Below, piece by piece: positions 27,679-35,341 of a stretch of DNA of 64,000 bases; position 1 is the stretch's first letter, and every line of letters begins with the position of its first letter. The notes beneath the pieces are model-generated. The model ran no database searches, was not told the DNA's origin, and saw only the letters and a program-made list of their open reading frames with translations. This DNA comes from Thermophagus sp052400625 (lineage in GTDB: Bacteria; Bacteroidota; Bacteroidia; Bacteroidales; Marinilabiliaceae), in assembly GCA_052400625.1 (NCBI GenBank), contig JBQTGH010000002.1; one strand, given 5' to 3'. Both the position numbers and the translations under genes were made by a program.

Positions 27679-28899
27679 TCATATGCGGATTTTATGACCT
27701 TTCAGAGCATAGTAGAGTATATATCCAAAGATAGGAACAGCAATCCAATAAGCATTCTGTGCGCCAGCTAAATCTTTAATAAAACCATAGACTATTGGGA
27801 ACAAAGCACCCCCTACTATCGCAACAACCATAAGAGATCCCCCTTGTTTGGTAAATTTACCTAGGTCTGTCATAGCTAGCGGCCAAATAGCAGGCCACAT
27901 CAAAGCGCACCCCAAAGCAATTATTCCCACACAGAATATGGAAATTTCAGGAGGAGTAACCACAACCAACAGTGATCCCCCAATGGCCACGATAGCACTT
28001 GCCACCAAAGCAGTAGATTGACTCAAATACTTTGGAATGAAAACAATCCCAACCAAATAGCCAATAATCATACCTACAGGAGAAATCCAAGCATAAAACT
28101 CAGGATTGACCAGATTCAAACTCTCAGCATAATCAACCATAGTCCCCAAGGCAATGGTCTCAACTCCTACATAAAGAAACAACGCCAAAATACCTAGCAA
28201 CAAATGGGGGAACTGCCAAATCGAGGTCTTCTTCGCCGCATAGGGACAATCTTCCACATTAGCTTCATCTTCACCTACAGCCTTCACTTCTGGCAACGGT
28301 GATATTAATGAAACAACCCCAAGCAAGACAAAAAGGCCTATAATGATAATAAAAGGCAAAGTAGTATCGGGAAAACTGACCGTTTCAACACTTTTCCCGA
28401 TTACTAATGCCAAGAAAAAAGGTGCCACAGGCCAGGCCAATTTATTCATTATTCCCATAATACTCATCCGTCGAGCAGCACTCTCAATAGGTCCAAGAAT
28501 TGTAACATAAGGATTGACCGAAGCCTGCAAAAAGGTATTCCCCATTCCACTAATAAAACTGGCCACAAGAAACAATGGCAAACTTTCCATCTTTCCCGAA
28601 GGAATATAAAGGTAAAATCCAAGGGCAAAAAGCAAGAAAGAAAGACCCATAGTCCGTTTGTAACCTATTTTGGCAATTACAAAGGAAGCAGGATACCCAA
28701 AAATCAGAAATGCTGAAAATGTGGCAGCTAACACCAGATATGATTCAGCAGAACTAATACTTAACCGGCTTTTCAGCAACGGAATCAAATAGCTGTTTAT
28801 CCCAAGCGCAAATCCAATGGCAAAAAACATCGCCCCCAGAATAACCAAGGCGACCATTAAATGGCGCCCTTGAATGTGTGATTTAGAATCAGTACTCAT
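27679..28899 (-). CDS. Sugar:proton symporter, FHS family (FucP/NagP-like MFS)
   Basis: This 406-residue inner-membrane transporter has 12 predicted helices. AMFFAIGFALGINSYLIPLL in helix 1 and FISGMGNTFLQASVNPYVTI in helix 4 are typical of the fucose/galactose/N-acetylglucosamine (FHS) branch of the major facilitator superfamily; the QASVNPY segment is a good marker. The gene lies between the NagB-PIG-L fusion and the LacI regulator on one strand and near a GH20 hexosaminidase, so N-acetylglucosamine is the most likely cargo, with L-fucose the alternative given the nearby fucosidase. No fucose isomerase, kinase or aldolase genes are visible. Confidence 0.85.
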   Translation of the reverse strand: MSTDSKSHIQGRHLMVALVILGAMFFAIGFALGINSYLIPLLKSRLSISSAESYLVLAATFSAFLIFGYPASFVIAKIGYKRTMGLSFLLFALGFYLYIPSGKMESLPLFLVASFISGMGNTFLQASVNPYVTILGPIESAARRMSIMGIMNKLAWPVAPFFLALVIGKSVETVSFPDTTLPFIIIIGLFVLLGVVSLISPLPEVKAVGEDEANVEDCPYAAKKTSIWQFPHLLLGILALFLYVGVETIALGTMVDYAESLNLVNPEFYAWISPVGMIIGYLVGIVFIPKYLSQSTALVASAIVAIGGSLLVVVTPPEISIFCVGIIALGCALMWPAIWPLAMTDLGKFTKQGGSLMVVAIVGGALFPIVYGFIKDLAGAQNAYWIAVPIFGYILYYALKGHKIRI

Positions 28900-29085
28900 A
28901 ATTATTTATTTTTAGTTTCTTTTGACTCCTCCTGTATTCCTAATAAAGAGGACTTTAATCTGACTAAAATAAAGATTTTTGTTCTTCACAAAAAACCTCA
29001 TCCACTTTTAACGGACACCTGCCCCTTTTAAAAACATTGCCATCCAACATTTCAGGCTTTCCTTCCTAAATTGAGGAAAAATGGA

Positions 29086-31032
29086 TTACAACGCAACATT
29101 TTTTGATTTGTCCAGAAAATGATATCTTCGAAAAGCTTCGATAGCCTCATATTCGGTCAATCCTAATTGATCATAAAGTCTGGCAGTTGCACGATTCCGA
29201 TCCTCCGCCCTCTCCCAAAATTCTCTGGAATCCTTACCTGGAAATACAGGTACATCCTTTTGCGATTGATGTTTAAAGATGGCCTTTCGCTTCTTCATCA
29301 GCTCATCTGGGCTTATGGGCACTGCCATTTCAATATCTTCAATATCCCACTCCTGCCAGGCTCCTCTATAAAGCCACACATAACAATCTTTAGCCCACTC
29401 TTCATCTTTAACCATATCCAAAGCACCAAAAATAGCATTGAGACAAACAGCATGTGTCCCATGTGGGTCCTGGAGATCTCCAGCTGCATAAATCTGATGC
29501 GGTTGAACTTCCCGCAACAATTTCACAATGATATCAATATCATCAGAAGATAATGGCTTTTTATCAATAGTTCCGGTCTCATAAAAAGGTAGTTCCAGAA
29601 AGTGAATATTTTGCTCTTTTACACCGCAAAATCGACAAGCAGCTGTTGCTTCACCTTCTCTTATAAGACCTTTAATCTCCAATACCTTAGAATTGCTATT
29701 GCCTTCTTCCGGATGCTTATGCAAATAATCTTTAAGCTCCGAGTAAATTTTATTTATCTCCTCCTGAGCTACATTGAACTTCCTTGAAAAACCGGACACA
29801 AAATCCAGAAATCGACGCGCATCATCATCAAAAACAGCAATATTTCCAGAAGTCTGATAGGCCAAATGGACTTCATGCCCTTGCTCTGACAATCTCAACA
29901 AGGTACCCCCCATAGAGATGACATCATCATCCGGATGAGGGCTAAAAACGATAACCCTTTTTGGAAATGGTTCAGAACGCTCAGGACGGGTTTTGTCATC
30001 TGCCCCGGGTTTTCCTCCCGGCCATCCTGTAATGGTTCGTTGAAGACTATTATGAATTTCAATATTTAAGTCATATGCAGATCCGGCAGTTTCCAGTAAA
30101 GAATTAAGCCCCCAAGCCTTATAATCTTTTTCGGTAAGCTTCAAAATAGGTTTCTCCACCTGTTGAGACAACCAGATTAAGGCCTTCTTCTTCATTCTTT
30201 CATTCCACTCACAGCTACCTGTTAACCACGGACTTTCTATCCGACTAAGACGTGTTGCTGCCGATCGATCCAATACAAACAGAATATCAGCATGTCTTTG
30301 AAGAAACGAAGCTGGAACTTCGGTAGTTTCAGGTCCTTCCACCGCTTGTTTTATAACTTCTGCTTTCTCTTCGCCCCATCCAAGCAAAAAGATCTTTTTA
30401 GCTTGTAAAATGGTTTTAATTCCCATGGTAAGCGCTGATCTGGGAACATTTTCTTCGCCGCCAAACCCCATTGCTGCATCCTCAATCGTCAATTTATTCA
30501 AATGCACCAAACGCGTTTCATCTGAAGCCAAGGACCCTGGCTCATTAAATCCTATATGTCCGCTTCGACCAATACCTAGCACCTGAATATCTATTCCCCC
30601 CATCGAAATAATCTTATTCTCATAGGCAGAACAATACTCGTCGAGATCCTTCATTGCCAAGGTCCCGTCAGGGATAAAAACATTATTCGGATCAATATCT
30701 AAATGTGAAAAAAGATTTTCATACATGAACCGATAATAGCTATGCTTACTCTCACGGTCCATTGGATAGTATTCATCCAAATTAAATGTAACCACGTTTT
30801 TAAAACTCAACCCGTCTTCTCTATGAATTCTTATCAATTCCTTATACAGCAATAGCGGCGAGCTCCCGGTAGCCAATCCCAAAACCGTAGGTTTGCCTAA
30901 TTTGTTTTTCTCTTTGATAAGAGACGCAATGGCTTTTGCGACATATTTAGATCCCTCTACTCTTGTTTCAAAAACACGTGTCGCAATTTTTTCCTTGTGT
31001 TCTTGCATCACTACAGAAGTATTCATAAGCAT
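29086..31032 (-). CDS. nagB: NagB-like deaminase domain fused to a PIG-L (LmbE) deacetylase domain
   Basis: This 648-residue cytosolic protein joins two domains. Residues about 15-270 are glucosamine-6-phosphate deaminase-like, with VLGLATGSSPLLLYKELIR, Asp86 in FNLDEYYP, and His159 and Glu164 in GRSGHIGFNEP. The aspartate of the canonical NDGH motif (Asp141 in E. coli NagB) is Ser157 here. Residues about 355-640 are a PIG-L domain with the zinc site SPHPDDDVISMGG and DPHGTHAVC, as in GlcNAc deacetylases. Bacteroidota homologues of this size are known and annotated as deaminase-like. It probably processes GlcNAc-6-phosphate or a relative taken up by the neighbouring permease. The replaced catalytic residue leaves true deaminase activity open. 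Confidence 0.88.
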   Translation of the reverse strand: MLMNTSVVMQEHKEKIATRVFETRVEGSKYVAKAIASLIKEKNKLGKPTVLGLATGSSPLLLYKELIRIHREDGLSFKNVVTFNLDEYYPMDRESKHSYYRFMYENLFSHLDIDPNNVFIPDGTLAMKDLDEYCSAYENKIISMGGIDIQVLGIGRSGHIGFNEPGSLASDETRLVHLNKLTIEDAAMGFGGEENVPRSALTMGIKTILQAKKIFLLGWGEEKAEVIKQAVEGPETTEVPASFLQRHADILFVLDRSAATRLSRIESPWLTGSCEWNERMKKKALIWLSQQVEKPILKLTEKDYKAWGLNSLLETAGSAYDLNIEIHNSLQRTITGWPGGKPGADDKTRPERSEPFPKRVIVFSPHPDDDVISMGGTLLRLSEQGHEVHLAYQTSGNIAVFDDDARRFLDFVSGFSRKFNVAQEEINKIYSELKDYLHKHPEEGNSNSKVLEIKGLIREGEATAACRFCGVKEQNIHFLELPFYETGTIDKKPLSSDDIDIIVKLLREVQPHQIYAAGDLQDPHGTHAVCLNAIFGALDMVKDEEWAKDCYVWLYRGAWQEWDIEDIEMAVPISPDELMKKRKAIFKHQSQKDVPVFPGKDSREFWERAEDRNRATARLYDQLGLTEYEAIEAFRRYHFLDKSKNVAL

Positions 31033-31550
31033 ATCATTTTTGATGAATAATAAATTGCAAAAATTTAAATCAAATAACTAATCTACCAATTATACATAGA
31101 TTCAACATGACAAAATCAGCGCCCTAATCAGCACAAAATCCTTCTTCAATCACTAATTTATCTACAATGCCTTCAAATCAATTAAACCCATAAAAAATTA
31201 AAGCATCTTCCCCATTCTAAACCTCACAATTTTAATCCCACCTCTTTCCTTTATTAATTTTTCAACACTTAGGATGGCAAAAATACAAACAATCATACCA
31301 GCAAAAAAGAAATCACACACTTTTTTTGTGTTCGTCCACTTTTTCCTTAAAATCTTTTTTCCCAATCCTTTAAACAGACCCTGCAAAACCTTTTAACATA
31401 TTCACACATGTGTTTTCCACACTCACCTCATCTTAAATACATAACCACACAATACACTCATTTATCACAGGAATGCCATCAAGCACTAATTATTCACAAA
31501 TTAGACCACACATATTTTTTGCCCAATCATCATATTTTTTCTCATGGAAA
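31033..31550. other. Intergenic region upstream of nagB-like gene
   Basis: About 520 bp, AT-rich, between the divergent nagB-like gene and the tRNA-Glu promoter. It must hold the minus-strand promoter of the nagB-like gene, for which only partial -7 matches (AAATTTTTG near 31055) are visible. A 62-codon frame at 31198-31386 looks like chance. Nothing else recognised. Confidence 0.4.
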
Positions 31551-31581
31551 TTTGCAGGAAGTGAAATTTGATTTATCTTTG
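31551..31581 (+). promoter_or_regulatory. Bacteroidota-type promoter upstream of tRNA-Glu/rpsT
   Basis: TTTG at 31551-31554, a 19-nt spacer and TATCTTTG at 31574-31581 fit the TTTG-N19-TAnnTTTG consensus exactly. Transcription would begin near 31588 and run through tRNA-Glu, rpsT and the second tRNA-Glu. It leaves a 5' segment of about 125 nt before the first tRNA. Confidence 0.7.
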
Positions 31582-31715
31582 CATCCGCATTTGAAAAAGT
31601 CATTTTTTCAAATAATAGTGACATACTGTAAATAATACCTCATTTTTGATATTGTAATCAAAGTGGCAAATAGGAATAACAGTATAATCACTTTTAACAA
31701 AAATGAAATTCGAAA

Positions 31716-31787
31716 GGTCCCTTCGTCTAGTGGTTAGGACGCAAGATTTTCATTCTTGAAACAGGGGTTCGATTCCCCTAGGGACTG
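31716..31787 (+). tRNA. tRNA-Glu (anticodon TTC), copy 1
   Basis: The 72-nt cloverleaf is complete: acceptor GGTCCCT pairs with AGGGACT (one G-U pair), the anticodon stem is CAAGA/TCTTG with loop TTTTCAT giving anticodon TTC, and the T arm is CAGGGG-TTCGATT-CCCCT. CCA is encoded directly after it (31788-31790). It is identical to the second copy at 32105 and lies 45 bp before rpsT. Confidence 0.97.
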
Positions 31788-31832
31788 CCAAGCAGAATAG
31801 CAGAATAGTTGTAACCTTTAGCAAGAAACAAG

Positions 31833-32087
31833 ATGGCAAATCATCAGTCGGCAAAAAAGAGAATACGGAAAAGTGAGAAGCAAAGACTTCATAATAAGTA
31901 TTACGCCAAGACAGCTCGTAATGCTATTAAAAAGTTGAGGAATACTACTGACAAATCGGAAGCGGAAGCATTATTCCCTCAAGTGACCTCCATGATCGAT
32001 AAGCTTGCCAAAAAGAGCATTATTCATCAAAATAAAGCAGCCAATATCAAATCAAAATTGGCTCGACATCTAAATAAATTGGCTTAA
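31833..32087 (+). CDS. rpsT: 30S ribosomal protein S20
   Basis: This 84-residue, lysine- and arginine-rich protein binds 16S rRNA in the small subunit. MANHQSAKKRIRKSEKQR at the start and the three-helix pattern (RNAIKKLRNTTDKSEAE, MIDKLAKKSIIHQNKAAN, KSKLARHLNKLA) are the S20 signature, at full family length. It is sandwiched between two identical tRNA-Glu genes with short gaps and is likely cotranscribed with them. Confidence 0.98.
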   Translation: MANHQSAKKRIRKSEKQRLHNKYYAKTARNAIKKLRNTTDKSEAEALFPQVTSMIDKLAKKSIIHQNKAANIKSKLARHLNKLA

Positions 32088-32104
32088 GCAATTTTGCTTT
32101 TTAC

Positions 32105-32176
32105 GGTCCCTTCGTCTAGTGGTTAGGACGCAAGATTTTCATTCTTGAAACAGGGGTTCGATTCCCCTAGGGACTG
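32105..32176 (+). tRNA. tRNA-Glu (anticodon TTC), copy 2
   Basis: Same 72 nt as the copy at 31716, starting 17 bp after the rpsT stop codon. Here the 3' CCA is not encoded (CAA follows the discriminator G), so the end must be added by the CCA enzyme. A terminator hairpin follows within 6 bp. Confidence 0.97.
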
Positions 32177-32181
32177 CAATG

Positions 32182-32216
32182 ACCTTTCCATAGCATAAAT
32201 GGAAAGGTTTTTTTTT
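32182..32216 (+). terminator. Terminator of the tRNA-Glu/rpsT/tRNA-Glu transcript
   Basis: CCTTTCCAT pairs with ATGGAAAGG around a 7-nt loop and is followed by nine T. It closes the tRNA-rpsT-tRNA unit. Confidence 0.9.
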
Positions 32217-32309
32217 ATATCTTCATCTGCATAATTGGTTTCACCTCGCCCCGTCCTCTCACCTACACCGGCACATAAAGCGGGGATCGGGTAAAAAAGA
32301 GGCAATGCA

Positions 32310-33014
32310 ATGGAAGGATATCAAAAAGTTAGTATTCGACATTGGGCAGAAGAAGACCGACCGCGAGAAAAAATGCTGAAAAAAGGGCTCTCCTCCCTTT
32401 CCGATGCAGAGCTTCTGGCAATACTTATTGGATCTGGAAGTCAAAAAGAGTCAGCAGTCGATCTTGCCAGGAAAATTCTAAATGATGCCCACAACAATTT
32501 GAATGAGCTAGGCAAAGTGACAGTTGAAGCCCTGTGCAAAAAATATCATGGTATTGGAAAAGCCAAAGCAATCACTATTGTAGCCGCACTAGAACTCGGA
32601 AGACGAAGGCAGCTAACAGTCCCCCTGCAGCGCTACCAAATTAAGGAAAGTAAAGATGTATTTGCTTTGATGCACCCCTTATTGTCAGACCTTCACTATG
32701 AAGAGTTCTGGGTTTTATTGCTCAATCAGGCCAACAAAGTAGTACAACAATTTAACCTCAGTAAGGGTGGTATTTCAGGAACGGTGATCGACGTTCGTCT
32801 GATTATGGAAAAAGCTCTCTATCAACATGCCAGCTCTATAATACTCTGCCACAATCATCCCTCCGGCAACAAAAATCCAAGCAAAGCAGACATAGTCATC
32901 ACAAAAAAATTAAATGAAGCCGGAAAAATTCTTGACATTACAATTCTGGATCATGTGATTATTGCCGAAAACCACTATTTTAGCTTTGCTGATGAAGGCA
33001 TCCTTCAAAGCTAA
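32310..33014 (+). CDS. radC: RadC-family JAB/MPN domain protein
   Basis: This 234-residue protein begins with a helix-hairpin-helix part (RPREKMLKKGLSSLSDAELL, KKYHGIGKAKAITIVAALEL) and continues with the RadC JAB domain from about residue 110. The metal-binding JAMM motif is complete: a glutamate region before FWVLLLNQANKVVQQF and HNHPSGNKNPSKAD. The family is named for DNA repair, but its true role is unclear. It is followed 28 bp later by a FemAB-like gene on the same strand. Confidence 0.94.
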   Translation: MEGYQKVSIRHWAEEDRPREKMLKKGLSSLSDAELLAILIGSGSQKESAVDLARKILNDAHNNLNELGKVTVEALCKKYHGIGKAKAITIVAALELGRRRQLTVPLQRYQIKESKDVFALMHPLLSDLHYEEFWVLLLNQANKVVQQFNLSKGGISGTVIDVRLIMEKALYQHASSIILCHNHPSGNKNPSKADIVITKKLNEAGKILDITILDHVIIAENHYFSFADEGILQS

Positions 33015-33042
33015 CCCCCAACCAGCAGACAAACAATTTTAT

Positions 33043-33891
33043 ATGGAGATTAAATACATAAAAAATAAAGATATCGACAGGAGTCGTTACGATAACAGCC
33101 TTAAAAATTCTTTTAATGCGAATATTTTCGCTTATTCATGGTACCTTGATCTCGTTTGCGACGACTGGGATCTCTTGATAGAAGGTGATTATGAGACCAT
33201 TTGTCCGTTACCTTTAAAAAAAAGGATGGGATTAACCCTAGTCAAACAACCATCAAGGGCAGCATCGCTTGGTGTTTATTCTCCAAAATATTTACCAGCC
33301 GAAAAAGTATCTACCTTTTTAAAGGCCATCCCTTATCACCATGTCACCCTTATCCTCAACCACTTTAATCGTCTAGAAAGCCATTCTCATATTAGTGTCA
33401 AGAAAGTACCGGTTCTCGACATGATTGCTCCCTACAATAAAATTATTGAACGATTTTCCGAACAGGCGAAAAATATCTTACCAATAAATGATGGCACTTT
33501 TGTAATGCGCTCCATTCGTTCAGATGAATATATGAGTTTCAGACATAAAATTAAAAAAAGGACAACCCTGCAAAATATGCAACTAATTCGTATCATCAAT
33601 TATGCCTTACGCTATAAAAGTGCAGGGATATACACCGTCTACTCACCAAGAAATGAACTAATAGGTGCATTGTTTTTAATTAAATCAAACAACCGTTTAT
33701 TCCTTTTCGATTGCATTGAAAATGAAGAGGGGAAAAAAAGATTTGCGATTTTCCGTGCCATTAATCATATTCTGGAAACCAATTGTGAGAAAAATCTAAC
33801 ACTTGAAATTCCGTTCCATTGCCAAGATTTGATGTCCATGATTTCTTTTGACTATCATCAATGCATAAAATTCAGAAAAGGAATTCTGTAA
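33043..33891 (+). CDS. Uncharacterised protein, probable FemAB/GNAT-like fold
   Basis: From the ATG at 33043 (MEIKYIKNKDIDRSRYD) the protein has 282 residues; a start at 32962 would overlap radC. It contains FAYSWYLDLVCDDWDLLIEG, CPLPLKKRMGLTLVKQPS and, in the second half, AGIYTVYSPRNELIGALFLI followed by FLFDCIENEEGKKRFAIFRA. This layout (a self-description N-terminal half, then a beta strand with ELIGALF as in GNAT acyltransferases) recurs in Bacteroidota proteins without known function. No substrate can be named. It has no signal peptide and probably shares the radC transcript. Confidence 0.65.
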   Translation: MEIKYIKNKDIDRSRYDNSLKNSFNANIFAYSWYLDLVCDDWDLLIEGDYETICPLPLKKRMGLTLVKQPSRAASLGVYSPKYLPAEKVSTFLKAIPYHHVTLILNHFNRLESHSHISVKKVPVLDMIAPYNKIIERFSEQAKNILPINDGTFVMRSIRSDEYMSFRHKIKKRTTLQNMQLIRIINYALRYKSAGIYTVYSPRNELIGALFLIKSNNRLFLFDCIENEEGKKRFAIFRAINHILETNCEKNLTLEIPFHCQDLMSMISFDYHQCIKFRKGIL

Positions 33892-34091
33892 TAAAAATTC
33901 TTTCAAATCTCCCCTTTTTCATCACAAAAGTATTTTTGCTGACAATGAGAACTTTAGCAACCCTTATTCTCAGCCAATCTCATCATTAGGACACTACAAA
34001 ACCCAAAGATTCATCACCAACAATGATTTCAGAAATAAATCCGACTGGGAAATTCGAAGTTTAACATTATTTTTGCAATTAAAAATCGTAA

Positions 34092-34745
34092 ATGGAAATT
34101 AAGCACATTAATCAGCCGGTCAGCATTCTAAGTAACTTCATAGCCGAAATGCGTGACGTGGAAATCCAAACCGACCCTCTTCGATTTCGCCGCAATCTGG
34201 AACGTATCGGTGAAATCTTCGCTTATGAAATTAGTAAAACCCTCACTTATCAACCCACACAAATCACAACTCCTTTAGGTTCAGCAACAGAATGGCGTCC
34301 TAAAGAGAAGCTGGTAGTCACATCCATTCTGAGAGCTGGTGTTCCACTTCATAACGGCATATTAAACTATTTTGACCGAGCCGAAAACGGATTTGTCTCA
34401 GCCTTTAGAAAATACAATGTTGATGGAGAGTTCGAGATACATATTGAATACATTTCAGCTCCAGATCTTACCGGGAAAACAGTCATCATGGCAGACCCAA
34501 TGCTTGCGACCGGTTCATCACTAGAATTGGCCTACAAAGCTATTCTCGCCAACGGGCAACCAGAACATGTCCATTTTGTAAGCATAATTGCCAGTCAGCC
34601 AGGAGTTGAATACATCTCTGATATTTTTGAAGAAGAACCTGTGACCTTATGGTTAGCCGCTGTAGATGATGAGCTAAATGCAAAATCATATATTGTCCCG
34701 GGGATCGGCGATGCCGGAGATCTCGCCTATGGACCAAAACTTTAA
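34092..34745 (+). CDS. upp: Uracil phosphoribosyltransferase
   Basis: This salvage enzyme converts uracil and PRPP to UMP in the cytosol. Of its 217 residues, the PRPP-binding loop DPMLATGSSLELAYKAI near residue 135 and the uracil-binding end (YIVPGIGDAGDLAYGPKL, with the usual PGxGDxGD) are diagnostic. TSILRAGVPLHNGILNYF marks the flexible dimer and PRPP region. TATTTTTG about 20 bp before the start may be its promoter -7 box. Its stop codon overlaps the stop of the converging folK gene by a few bases. Confidence 0.97.
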   Translation: MEIKHINQPVSILSNFIAEMRDVEIQTDPLRFRRNLERIGEIFAYEISKTLTYQPTQITTPLGSATEWRPKEKLVVTSILRAGVPLHNGILNYFDRAENGFVSAFRKYNVDGEFEIHIEYISAPDLTGKTVIMADPMLATGSSLELAYKAILANGQPEHVHFVSIIASQPGVEYISDIFEEEPVTLWLAAVDDELNAKSYIVPGIGDAGDLAYGPKL

Positions 34746-35230
34746 CCCAATTTTCTAACCTCACCACTGTCCGGGCATTCGAACAGTAACGTTAAAATAC
34801 TCTTTTTTAAGAGAGGATGTATAAATTCTGACATCCATTCACAAAGAGGAAGTAACGCAAAACGCCGAAGATGCAGTCTCGGATGTGGTATTTGCAGTTC
34901 TGGACAATTTATTATTTCATTTTCAACAAACAATATATCAATATCGATTAGACGACCTTCATAGTGAGTGGTCGTCTTTTTTTTTCGTCCTAATTGTTTT
35001 TCGATATTTTGCGTTTTTTTTAAAATCTCCTGAGGACGTAAAGTACTTTCAATTTCCAATGCTTGATTCAAAAACCAATTAGGGTGCTGAAACCCCCAGG
35101 GGGGACTGGTATATAGACCCGAAAGATAAACTACTTTACCAATTTCTTCATCAATAGCCTGAAGTGCCTTTTGTAGGGCCTCCCTAGTCCCAGACTGATT
35201 ACCTCCAACCAATAATACAACTTTTGACAT
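34742..35230 (-). CDS. folK: 2-amino-4-hydroxy-6-hydroxymethyldihydropteridine pyrophosphokinase
   Basis: HPPK transfers pyrophosphate from ATP to the pterin in folate synthesis. The 162 residues show VVLLVGGNQSGTREALQKAL at the start, YTSPPWGFQHPNWFLNQAL (the usual SxxYxTxPxG-type loop), and RLIDIDILFVENEIINCPEL followed by IPHPRLHLRRFALLPL, the metal- and substrate-binding pair. The ATG at 35230 is preferred over an in-frame TTG one codon before. It converges with upp, with overlapping stop codons, and is divergent from sppA. Confidence 0.95.
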   Translation of the reverse strand: MSKVVLLVGGNQSGTREALQKALQAIDEEIGKVVYLSGLYTSPPWGFQHPNWFLNQALEIESTLRPQEILKKTQNIEKQLGRKKKTTTHYEGRLIDIDILFVENEIINCPELQIPHPRLHLRRFALLPLCEWMSEFIHPLLKKSILTLLFECPDSGEVRKLG

Positions 35231-35341
35231 CAAAAAATTCGTTTTACGGGTCTAATATATTTTTTTTTCGCAAATTTGTAGAAACGGGAAAAATAAGATA
35301 CTTATTTTTCTAAAAAAATTAATCATATAATTGTTTTGGAA

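Noticed and set aside
31198..31386. 62-codon minus-strand frame upstream of the nagB-like gene
   Set aside because: Short, hydrophobic by AT-richness, with no start context; looks like chance.
31716..32176. Two identical tRNA-Glu copies as attachment sites of an island
   Set aside because: Only rpsT, a core ribosomal gene, lies between them, so this is a gene cluster and not an inserted element.
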